Origin: Proteromonas lacertae
Taxonomy: Eukaryota > Sar > Bigyra > Opalinata > Proteromonadidae
Assembly: GCA_002245135.1 (NCBI GenBank)
Contig: NGBS01000009.1
Location: forward strand, 1-64,000
Direction of reading: 5' to 3'
Length of the DNA: 64,000 bases
Program-made: the position numbers and the translations under genes
Part shown: positions 14,407 to 23,748 of the stretch, piece by piece
Layout: every line of letters starts with the position of its first letter
Position numbering within the stretch: position 1 is the first letter of the stretch
The notes under the pieces: generated by a model
The model's input: only the letters and a program-made list of their open reading frames with translations
Database searches by the model: none
What the model was told of the DNA's origin: nothing

Positions 14407-15897
14407 CTACTGTATAATACAAACTTCGGATTGCATTTGATTTGCTTTTAGTGTAGTATTTAATTCATCTTTTTCTAAATCAACACTCACATCAAATACA
14501 CAGAAAACTGGATTATGATCAGAAGTCTTCATTGTATTCTCATCACTGTATATTAAACAATCAACTTTACCTTTCGTTTTAAACACACATCTATCAGTCC
14601 AAGAAGGTATACGATGCTTTTTAGATGTATCATAAGTATCAGTACCTTTATCATATTTATAAGTAGGTCTAAAAAACAAGGGAGCTTCTTCAAATCCTTG
14701 GAATATCAATCCTTTCTTCTTATTAATCGTTAATTGATCATTATTCATCAATACTTCATACAAATTCTCTTTTAATAAAGTATCAACCATCTTTCTACTA
14801 CCATTAATTCTATAATTAAAATCGCCAGTCCAAAAGCAATGGTCAAATCTATCTTCTACATTTGGTGCAATAGGATCACCCAATGAAAGTGAAGTAGAAA
14901 TTGTCATTTGATCCAAATTCCTCTTCTTCTCACCATTTTGACCAGCAGCAAAATGTGAGGTAATAAATATTATTGAAGTTTTTCCTAACACAAAACTCAT
15001 TCCAATTCCTCCTTTATTACCCATTGTTTTACCAATACCAGTTGCAACAGATTGACTTTGTATATCAGTGATATATGGTATTAATGATTTATGTATATAT
15101 AACAATATATTAATTGCTTGAAGAGTATGTGATTTTATTAATGTATAATGTTCACCTAATGTTTCATTGACTTTAGATATCCATACACTCTTTGATGTAT
15201 TGATCATACTAGCTGCTATTCCTCTTTCACATTCTTGACTTGCTATACAGTAAATATGATATTTATTCTTCTTGATTAAAGGTGTTATATCATCTGGTGG
15301 TGGTTTTCCATACATATTCCAGGTAGTAATGAAGATTCTGATAGATTTTAATTCTTTTATTATATTGATTATTTCTTCGTATGGTTTGTCTCCTAAATCA
15401 TACTCTTCTACTTCTGTTAATTTGTTGTATATTTTTGGCCATTCTTGTGCTGCTTTGGGTCTTGATGATTCTGGAGCTACTCTAGCGGATGATGAGGAGG
15501 ATGCACTTTTAATTGCAAATGGATCATCTGGTGGTGATAAATTATCTACTAATCTTTTTGAATTTTGTCTCATAACATCTCTATATGTCAATATTTCATA
15601 TAAATATACAATGATTTATTGCTAGTTTCTGGATTTTCATTGTCGCTATCATCATCGTCTTCATCATCTTCTCTTTCACCTTCATCATCATTTTCTTGGA
15701 ATGGACCAATTTCTGGCACTTTTTCTCTAGTCACTCCTGGAGTTGGTGTATTACCTGTAGATACAGGAGTTCTAGTTAAGTATTAGAAGAAAATATACCC
15801 ATCCATCATTGATCCTTCAATAGAAAGTCTAAAAACATTATTTGTATTATTAATACCTTGTAATGATATTTGATGAAAGTTTTGCAATACTACTCAT
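14407..15897 (-). CDS. INPP5E: INPP5E-like inositol polyphosphate 5-phosphatase with CaaX box
   Basis: Removes the 5-phosphate from phosphoinositides; the animal INPP5E ortholog acts on the ciliary membrane. The IPPc catalytic signatures are present: FITTWNMYGK, ITSHFAAGQ, FWTGDFNYR, RPTYKYDKGTDTYD, RIPSWTDRC and TSDHNPVFC. The protein ends CIIQ, a CaaX prenylation box, as in INPP5E (which ends CSVS), and the DTYD..K.R.PS.TDR stretch is closer to INPP5E than to other 5-phosphatases as I remember them. I extend the start to 15897 (MSSIAKLSSNIIT), because three short introns (about 27-29 nt, near 15856-15883, 15779-15805 and 15588-15616) join an acidic, Pro/Thr-rich N-terminus in frame. It is divergent from the PTH gene, 113 bp away. 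Assignment to the 5-phosphatase family is near certain; the INPP5E orthology is inference. Confidence 0.88.
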
Positions 15898-16010
15898 GTT
15901 TTTAAATTCAAAAAAACGATTACTGAAACGATTATATTTTTAAAATCCAAAACTTATTTTACTTTTTTTATCCCTAAAAAACATCTATCCATTGAATATT
16001 AATATATCAA
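15898..16010. promoter_or_regulatory. Shared upstream region of INPP5E-like and PTH genes
   Basis: Only 113 bp separate the two divergent start codons, so both promoters must lie here or overlap the genes. The sequence is A/T-rich with paired AAACGATTA-like words (about 15916 and 15930). No named core element is recognised. Confidence 0.5.
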
Positions 16011-16763
16011 ATGTATGCTGTAAGAAGATTGTTTGTAGCTATCGGTAATCCAGGTGAAAAATATAGACTTACAAGACATAACCTTGGTTTTCTTGCATTG
16101 GATTACTTTATTGATAATTATTTCAACCCATTAGCTCAAATAAATGGAATTCCGCCAAAATTAGAAAAGAAATATTCTGGTTTGTTTTACCAACATGAAT
16201 TGAAATTTCAACAAGAAATTAAATCTCAATTATTACATAAATATGATATGATAGATGAGATCTCAGAGAGAAGACGAAATAAAACCAAAACTAAAGGTGT
16301 ACCATACCCTATAGTGAATTTAATGTTATACAAACCAGAAACATTCATTAATCTATCAGGAACAGGAGTTAGAGAAGTATTAGACAAAGAACATTTCAAA
16401 TTAAAGAAGAATCCAGTGTCTTTAAACAAAATGGATGAAATATTAGTAATTCATGATGATGTATCATTACCATTTGGAACAGTAAAATTATCACATCAAG
16501 CAAGTTCTGCTAATCATAATGGAATAAAGAGTATTGAAAATAAATTAGAAAAAAATCAAAAATATGGTAGATTAAGAATAGGAGCTATGAAAGAAGGTCA
16601 AAAACCAATAGAATATGTATTACATAGACTTTCTGTGATTGAACAAGACAAATTACCAACTCTTTTTAATTTTGTTTGTGAAGTACTTCGTGTTTATTTA
16701 TTTAGAGGAATGGAAGATGCAGAAATGGTTTGTAATACACACAAACAGATTATAAAAGATTGA
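16011..16763 (+). CDS. PTH1: Peptidyl-tRNA hydrolase (PTH1 family), probably mitochondrial
   Basis: Cleaves peptidyl-tRNA released from stalled ribosomes. PTH1 signatures appear in order: VAIGNPGEKYRLTRHNLGF (catalytic His in RHN), YKPETFINLSGTGV, VIHDDVSLPFGTVKLSHQAS, NHNGIKSIE and YGRLRIGA. At 250 residues it is longer than bacterial PTH (~190), because of a charged insertion at residues ~45-95 between the RHNLGF motif and the substrate-binding strand. The basic N-terminus (MYAVRRLF) is short, and mitochondrial targeting is inferred from the family. It has no introns and its frame is intact. It is divergent from the INPP5E-like gene. Confidence 0.92.
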   Translation: MYAVRRLFVAIGNPGEKYRLTRHNLGFLALDYFIDNYFNPLAQINGIPPKLEKKYSGLFYQHELKFQQEIKSQLLHKYDMIDEISERRRNKTKTKGVPYPIVNLMLYKPETFINLSGTGVREVLDKEHFKLKKNPVSLNKMDEILVIHDDVSLPFGTVKLSHQASSANHNGIKSIENKLEKNQKYGRLRIGAMKEGQKPIEYVLHRLSVIEQDKLPTLFNFVCEVLRVYLFRGMEDAEMVCNTHKQIIKD

Positions 16764-16835
16764 TAAAAATAGAATTATATTAATTTATTATTTATTCATT
16801 AATATACACCATATTTTTGTGTTTAATTATGAAGA

Positions 16836-17466
16836 TTAATCATCTGGTTGTAATGGTGGGTGTACTTTCGGTTGTGTTCTTAATAATTGGAAATTTTCTA
16901 CGAGTAAAGATATCCATTGCTCAATTCCATTATCTAATTTTACTAAATGTCTTAATTTATCACCTTCTCCCTTAATATCACATATAGTTCCTTCATATTT
17001 CCTCTTTTCATTTCCCCATACTAGTGATATACGAGTGAATGGAATTGCTTCATCCATATAACAAACTCTGAAATTATTCTTATAAAGTGATTGTCTTTTT
17101 TCTCCATTTGCGTTTATTGAATAGCCTATTCCGTGAATTTTTTAAATATCAAATAAAGAAATTCAATGTCTTTAATAGGTAAATATACAAAAGGATATAT
17201 TCTTGAAAAATGTACCTTCCCATTTTTCTCCTGTACTCCACATTATTGTTCCATGTCCATGTCTTTCTCCGTTTAACCAATCACCAGAATATTGTAATCT
17301 ACCATCTTCAGTAAAATAGTCTCCTTTACCACTTGGCATTAAATAACCAATATCTTCTACAAAACCTATATATTTTGCACCTGATGGATATGCAACTATT
17401 TCAATAATAACAATTCTTTATACTAGTCATATTTTCAAGTTTATTTTCAAGTTTAATAGCTTTCAT
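16836..17466 (-). CDS. MORN-repeat protein with C-terminal Tudor-like domain
   Basis: Starts at 17466 (MKAIKLENKLENMT). A 28-nt intron near 17429 joins this to YPSGAKYIGFVEDIGYLM. MORN-type repeats follow: YSGDWLNGERHGHG, WSTGEKWEG, and after a disrupted stretch (about 17140-17215) IHGIGYSINANGEKRQSLY. The C-terminal ~70 residues (VWGNEKRKYEGTICDIKGEG through VKLDNGIEQWISL) resemble a small SH3-like/Tudor fold. The middle break may be a poorly placed intron or one missing base in a six-A run. MORN proteins often sit at membranes or axonemes; the function here is unknown. Confidence 0.6.
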
Positions 17467-17595
17467 TTGTATTAGAGTTCTGTAAAATTATAAATATATA
17501 GAAAATACGGAGTACTAGGCTGAGATATTGACATTTATAAAAAAACGAAAAACGAACAAAATTTTAATCAAAAATTCAAATTTTTAATTTCTTTT

Positions 17596-19215
17596 ATGAA
17601 TAATTCAAATGTATTTAAATTAGTGATTTATTACTATTAGTCAAATGATTCTTCATTTAGTCAGCTTCATGATGATACAGATAAAAAGCCTCAAAACACT
17701 TACAATGAAATTATCAAGACACAATTACAAGTATAACTTATATTATATATCATTAGCAGCTAAAAGAGTTAAACAAATATAGAGCAGAAATGCAGAATAA
17801 AAAGTATAAAAATACAAATTTACTCTAATAGACCTATTAAAAACCAACAAGAACAAGAGCAACTACAGCAATGGCATGAAAGTTTTACTGTCAAAGCAGA
17901 TCCATCTCTATCCTACAACAATAGTTATTATAATGATATAGACAAAATCAAAGATTTAAACCAACAAATATTAGAATATAAATACAAAAATCTAGAAACT
18001 GAAAGAGAATTGAAAGCAACACAATCAAAATTACAAACATTACAAACTCAATTAATGAAAGAAAGAACAAGAACAGATGAATTAAGAACAAAAAATAAAG
18101 AACTTCAAACAGTTGTAATAGAGAAATATGAAACACAAATAGGTGAATTAAAACATTACTATGAAACAAGATTAACAGAGAAAGATGATATATTAAACCA
18201 AAATTCATTGAAATTACTTGAAATGGAAAATAATTTGAAATCTTTACAAAAAACGATTGAAGAAATGCCTCTGAATAATAACAACAATGAAAATAATCAG
18301 AATACTACTTTTGTTGAAGAAATATCTGAATTAAAACATGTTAATGAAGATATATGTAATGAAAATAAGAAATTAGAAATGGAATTAGAAGAAATGAATG
18401 AGAAAATGAAAGATATAGAAAATGAACTAGAAAAATCTACAAAAATAGTTGAAAAAGTATTTCCTTATAATATTATCATTATATTTATAAAATAGTATAA
18501 ATCTGCATATAAAGAACAATATGATATGATCTGTTACTTTGCTGAAAGACAATTTAATATCAAACAAGCAAATAAAATGAAATTGGAATTAATATTGAAT
18601 AAAATTGATGAGAAATACAGAATAGATGTGATTGAAAGAAATTCAAATGTCAATAATAAAAATGAAAATAATATATCTTTAGAGAATGACAATAGTATTA
18701 AACATTATATTATCTATTATATAATTATATAGAAATATTAGAAAATGATTTAAAAGAATCACAAAAACAAATATCAGCATTAGCAAAGAATATATAATCA
18801 AACAATTGATGAAATGAATGAACAAAAGAAACAATATAATAAAATGTATCAGAAAATGATGGAATTAACAGAAGCAAATAATAATAATTTAAGACAAAGA
18901 AATCAACCATTATCAACTACAACACCAAATAAAAAGAGAGTCGTTATTAGAAAAGATGATGTTGAAGATAACATCTTAAGTCCATATCAAATAAAAGTTG
19001 AAACTCTCCACAGAAAAACACAAAGAACATCAACAGAAAGAAGTAAAAGTGTTCCTGTTAATAAAAAGAAGACTATTCATGTAACTATTCCTACTCAAAT
19101 TCCAGTAGAAAAAGAAAACCAGAGATTAATTAAATCAAAGAATATTGTGAAGAAGAAAAAGAAGAATACAAAACCAATTTTAGGTAGACAAGCTTGTTTT
19201 GGTATAAAGTGTTAA
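17596..19215 (+). CDS. Long coiled-coil protein with basic tail
   Basis: Starts at 17596 (MNNSN). Short introns with GTAT starts near 17613-17640, 17731-17756, 17811-17839, about 18457-18495 and about 18699-18732 give a continuous frame, except for one extra base near 18795. Residues ~70-400 are heptad-rich coiled coil (LKATQSKLQTLQTQLMKERT; ELKHVNEDICNENKKLEMEL). The last ~90 residues are basic, with TPNKKRVVIRKDD, several Ser/Thr-Arg clusters and KKKKKN near the end. It looks like a cytoskeletal or centrosomal/axonemal component, but I do not recognise a family. It is divergent from the MORN gene (129 bp between start codons). Confidence 0.65.
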
Positions 19216-19302
19216 TTTATTTCCTTTTATTATGTATAATTTCTGATTTTCTATTAATATTATAAAAAAATCAAAGAAAAAAGCTTTTAAAAACAACATA
19301 AA

Positions 19303-19626
19303 TTACTTAGTTCCTCCTAATAATTTATTTATAAACGGTAACAATTGTGGTATTTGATTTGAAGGTGGTGGAGGATTTGCTTTCTATAATAAATTATATT
19401 CATGCAATCTATACAATATTTGCTCTGCATCGATCATATTGAGCTAATAAATGAAGACATTTATTTGAATCACCTGTTGCAGTTACACATCCAATCAATA
19501 GTTGCAGCTCCTGTACGCATCTAGAGACTCTCTCATTCCTAAATCTCTTCTTCATAATAATCATTGCTCTTTCTCTAATAGGTCGAACCATTTCAATAAA
19601 GCTTGAGAAAAATCATGTCTTTTCAT
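19303..19626 (-). CDS. Twin CX9C (CHCH) mitochondrial protein, possibly mS37/CHCHD1-like
   Basis: Small protein with a perfect twin CX9C pair, CVQELQLLIGC and CLHLLAQYDRC, the hallmark of CHCH proteins imported through the MIA40 pathway into the intermembrane space or onward. A 31-nt intron at about 19382-19412 joins CRANI to KANPPPPSNQIPQLLPFINK, ending GGTK. The basic leader (RPIRERAMIIMKKRFRNER) and the tail resemble the mitoribosomal protein mS37 (CHCHD1/Mrp10), but that is tentative. The start is either 19591 or, if one A is missing in the run near 19594, MKRHDFSQALLK at 19626. It is divergent from TACO1, 61 bp away. Confidence 0.65.
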
Positions 19627-19687
19627 ATTTTAACTAAAAACATTCTAAAACTCCCTGTATGTTATTTGATTCTATCTTAATACATAG

Positions 19688-20525
19688 ATGCAAAGTCAGT
19701 TTATAAGAAATTTCTCTGGGCATAACAAGTGGAGTAAAATCAAAAGAAGTAAAGCAATTGAAGATTTAAAAAGAAGTAATTTATATACAAAAATAGCTAA
19801 TAAAATATCTGCATCTATTGTTTCTGGTGGTAGTGATGATCCAGGTATTTCTTTGTTTTTTATGATGAATAGATAAGAATCCAAGACTTCAATCTGCCTT
19901 ATCTATTGCTAGAAGCATGAATTTACCAAAGAATATAATCAATAATGCATTAAGTAAAGGTAAAAGTAAAGATGTAAAGAAAATGGAGAGTATAATGTAT
20001 GAAGGATTTGGACCAGGAGGAATTGCTTTATTAATAGATACATTAAGTGATAATAAGAATCGAACAGCTGGTTTAATAAGACATATATTAAGTGCGAATG
20101 GAGGAAAATTAGATAAAATAGGATCAGTTCAATGGATGTTTGATAAAAAATGTTTAATAAAAATGAATAATGAGAATAGTGATATAAATGAAGTATTAGA
20201 TATATCATTAGAACATAATGTAGAAGATGTGAAAGAAGATAATTTTGGAAATATAGATATTTATCCTGATAATAAGAATCTGATAATATTGACTGATTTA
20301 TTTAAGAACAAAGGATATAATATCTTATTTACTGGTATTTCTTATATTCCAACTGTATATATAATAATAATAATAATTATTATTATTATAATTGCTAGAC
20401 TGTGTGTGAAGTGAATGAAGAAAATCTTATATCTGTGGATAATTTGTTGAACTAAACTCTATGAAGAAGATGTAGTTCAAACTGTGACTCATAATGGTGT
20501 TAATATCGAACAAATGTTTTATTAA
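19688..20525 (+). CDS. TACO1: TACO1/YebC-family mitochondrial translation factor
   Basis: YebC-family protein. The N-terminal signature GHNKWSKIKRSKAIEDLKRS and the follow-on NPRLQSALSIARSMNLPKNI are diagnostic; a 28-nt intron at about 19851-19878 separates them. EGFGPGGIALLIDTLSDNKN and NGGKLDKIGSVQWMF are the central motifs. A second, AAT-repeat-rich intron near 20357-20395 leads to the last exon, which ends LYEEDVVQTVTHNG. One base is out of frame around 20455. The leader MQSQFIRNFS fits mitochondrial targeting. Known members prevent ribosome stalling or activate translation of mitochondrial mRNAs. Confidence 0.9.
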
Positions 20526-20740
20526 AATAATATCTTTCGTTTTTTGTTTCATTTTATTGAATTTTACATTATATTCATTGTACACAAACAAATACAAGAT
20601 TTAAACTAAACAATACTTTGAGCATTTTTTTAGTCTTCATTACATTCATGCTCATTTCATTCTTGATGTAACTGATTTAATTATAAAAGAATTCTTTTCA
20701 ATAATTATTCCAAAATTAATAATTAGTATGATGATATGAT
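20526..20740. other. Intergenic A/T-rich stretch
   Basis: About 215 bp downstream of TACO1 and before the degraded SPRY copy. No coding signal was seen. Confidence 0.4.
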
Positions 20741-21052
20741 TATCATCTGATAATACATATTCTAATAATTATATATATCATCAATCCACATGTAATTATT
20801 TTGCATCTGGTGATACCAACCAAAAATGTGTTTGTAACATTGGAACAATTGTTACTTCAAATCCAAAATTCAATAATCATGGAAATGGTTCAATTTATGA
20901 AAGTAATTGTTGATATGAATAAAAGAGAATGGTGGATTAAACACAATAATTCATCTCCTGTTTTACTTGTGAAAGATTTACCTTCACCATTATATCCATA
21001 TACTGTGTTAATTAATAAAAACAAGTTGTTATTTGTTTCAAATCAAAATTAA
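20741..21052 (+). pseudogene. Truncated copy of the SPRY-like domain
   Basis: Closely similar at DNA level to 13740-14070, for example the shared words ATTCAATAATCATGG and TTGATATGAATAAAAGAGAA. It covers only the C-terminal ~100 codons, with frame breaks (such as an extra base in GAAAGTAATTGTTGATATG). There is no upstream gene body, so this is a dead partial duplicate. Confidence 0.75.
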
Positions 21053-21308
21053 AAAATCTCATCTAATGTTTTTCATATTTGTTTAAAATGTATTCATATA
21101 AGTCAATGCTTTCTATTTGAAGAGATTTTTAAAAAGAAAATATTTCTCAAACCTCATTCAAATCAAACGATCATCAAGCCTAATGAATATTAAAAATCTA
21201 TTTATTTCATTATAACAAAGTAATCTTATAATAATATGATGAAAATGAAATATTTAAATGTAGAATGGATTGATTAGATATTTATTAAAATGAAAGTGGT
21301 GAATATAG

Positions 21309-21752
21309 ATAAATAGTTTTATAAAAGATATACCAACCAATATATCAGTTAAGAATGATTTTAACACTCCTCAACCATGTTCACCTGGATTCTATTGTCC
21401 AATTGGATCAATGACAGCTGAAGGAACTTCTCCTTGTTTAAGTGGTCATTACTGTCCAAATAGAACACACACAATTAAATGTGAAAAAGGTCATTATTGT
21501 CAACCTGGTTCAACTTCTGCAACAAAATGTTATCCTGGAACATACAATGATAAGAAAGGTCAAACAACATGTAAATTATGTCCAAGAGGTACATGGTGTC
21601 CATTATATGGAATGGAAGTTCCTTGGATATGTCCAGCTGGTCGAGTATGTATAGAAAATGGTGTAAGTGAAGCTGTATTAATGTGTAAAGCTGGTTATTA
21701 CTGTTTGAATGGAACTGCATTATATGATATTGCAGAAAGTAAAGAAGAATGA
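21309..21752 (+). CDS. Cysteine-rich GCC2/GCC3-type fragment
   Basis: Open frame of ~145 residues made of CxPGxYC-like repeats: CSPGFYCPIGSMTAEGTSPC, SGHYCPNRTHTIKCEKGHYC, CYPGTYNDKKGQTTCKLC and CPRGTWCPLYGMEVPWICP. It ends at a TGA after YDIAESKEE. These ephrin-receptor-like modules usually sit in long extracellular regions of multi-domain membrane proteins, often with ABC or TM segments in protists. No start codon with a signal peptide is visible and no TM segment follows, so this is probably a fragment left beside the inverted-duplication boundary, or an exon of a gene I could not extend. Confidence 0.5.
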   Translation: MNSFIKDIPTNISVKNDFNTPQPCSPGFYCPIGSMTAEGTSPCLSGHYCPNRTHTIKCEKGHYCQPGSTSATKCYPGTYNDKKGQTTCKLCPRGTWCPLYGMEVPWICPAGRVCIENGVSEAVLMCKAGYYCLNGTALYDIAESKEE

Positions 21753-23710
21753 ATTTCTATAGTATAAGAGAAATAACGAAATAATAATGTGTAAAAGAAT
21801 GTTAAAAATGAATTGAATAATAATAATAATAATAATAACAAAGGTTATTTAAATCTCAAATTTCAATTCTTTGTTTGGATGATTTTCTTTGATTATTCTT
21901 TCAATTTCTTCTTCATTTGTTATTTTGTTATAACTAATATTCAATTTCTCTAATTTTGTAATATATTGAATATTATCACAAAATACTTTTATACTTTCAT
22001 CTGTTAAATTATTATCTATTATAATATAGAATAAAATAAAATACACTCCAAACTTAAATATTCTAAATTTGGAATATCTTTCAAATGAGAAAAGAAGAGT
22101 TTAAAACCATCATCACCAATTTCACAATCTATTCATTGTAATATTAAAGTAATAATACAATAAAAACTCAACCATTTCATGTTTGGAAATAAATGTAAAC
22201 TTTTACTTAATATTTCCATTCCTTCTTTTCCTATTCTATTACCTATATTATTATAAAAAACAAATCTAAAAATACGTTCTAAATCCAATTTTTCTAATTT
22301 TGGAATGAATTGAATATTTTCTACAAAATATTTCATTCCATTTGAAGTAATATTATTAAAATCAACATTCAATTCCATCAACTCAGGAAGATATTTGAAT
22401 GATTTACATATATGATTAAAACCATCATCACCAATATAATTCACTATCATTATAAAACAAAAGTATAAATACATCTTAAGTCAATAATTGTAATAAGTGG
22501 ATATAATTTCAATTTTCTACTCAAATATAATGCACCGACTTCTTTTATTGGTATATCAAAAACTATTCAAATATATAATAATAATAATACATCTATAGTT
22601 TAAATCCAATTTTGTTGATTTTTCATTTATCTTATTTAAAGCATTATCTATTCTTTCTTCTATTTTATTCATATTAATATCATATTTATACTTATTTTTA
22701 CATCTAATCCTTCTATTTCTTCTTCTTCTTCTTTCATTTCAACTACTTCAGGTAAATGAATTGGATCATTTATTATCTTTAATTCATTCAATATTTCATC
22801 GATTGATATTCGATTATTCTTTTCTTTCAACATCATCTTATTTAATAAACCATTCAATTCTTTTTCAAATTCACATTCCAACTTCTCATATTTACATTCT
22901 TCAATATTCTTCATGGTTTTGAATGGTGTTTTATCTTTGAATATTAATTTACCACTTATCACATAATAAAATATACATCCAAAACTCCAAATATCACTTT
23001 CTTTACTCACTTCATCTCCAATTATTTCGTCATAACTAATAAAACATATATTACCTCTTTCATCTTTTCTTTTATTCTCATTTCCTTTGAATAATTCATT
23101 GTTTAAATAATCACTCAATATCACTTCATTCTCTTTATCTAAAAAGATATTAGAAGGTTTTAAATCACCATGTGACATATTCAACATATGTAATCTCTTT
23201 AAACCATTACATATTCCACATAATACAGCATATGTACCAATTTCTTCGAAATATTTCAAAGGATTTATCTTTCCTAAGTTTATTCTTATATAAGGCATTA
23301 ATAGATAGAATTTATCTTCAATCAACATCAATTTATGGTATTTCATCAGATTTTCATGTTTTTCATTATTCACTCTCTCAATCTTACTAAAAACACTCTT
23401 CACTACATCTTCATTCAACTTGGAAGTATTTATCACCTTCATAAACTCTCTAACACCATTCTCTTTATTTTTAACTACCATTAATAAACATTTCACACTA
23501 TCTTTTTCTTCTAAAACCTATTTCATTAGATTATCATCAATTTATACTTCATAGTCACTATCTAATACATTTTCACATTTTATATTAATCATTTTCACTT
23601 ATATCAATCACAATATCAATTCAAAAATAAAAGATCTCAAACAGAGAGTCGAGCCTAGATATGTTCTTTTTACATAAAAAAAACATAAACAAATAATAAC
23701 AAATAATTCT
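21750..23710 (-). repeat. Left arm of a large inverted duplication (kinase-LRR locus)
   Basis: The reverse complement of this stretch is highly similar, including non-coding flanks, to about 56350-58690. At one end the word GTAAAAAGAACATAT is shared. At the other end TAACATTCTTTTACACATTAT is nearly shared (20 of its bases match in order). The arms are ~32.6 kb apart and inverted. Confidence 0.85.
21849..23592 (-). CDS. Atypical protein kinase with C-terminal RI-type leucine-rich repeats
   Basis: Starts at 23592 (MINIKCENVLDSDYE). A 30-nt intron leads to a kinase domain: MVVKNKENGVRE (possible VAIK Lys), SHGDLKPSNIFL (HGD for HRD), LSDYLNN (DYL replacing DFG) and ESDIWSFGCIFYYVISGK. After a short linker come at least four ~28-residue leucine-rich repeats of ribonuclease-inhibitor type, such as GDDGFNHICKSFKYLPELME and TDESIKVFCDNIQYITKLEK. 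Short introns (~27-30 nt) fall at the same point of successive repeats, right after the LxL strand. A frame change near 22665 is mendable by one base. The DFG change makes catalytic activity doubtful. Target unknown. Confidence 0.7.
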
Positions 23711-23748
23711 AGATATAAAATAATATAAATTTCAATTAATAAAAACAA

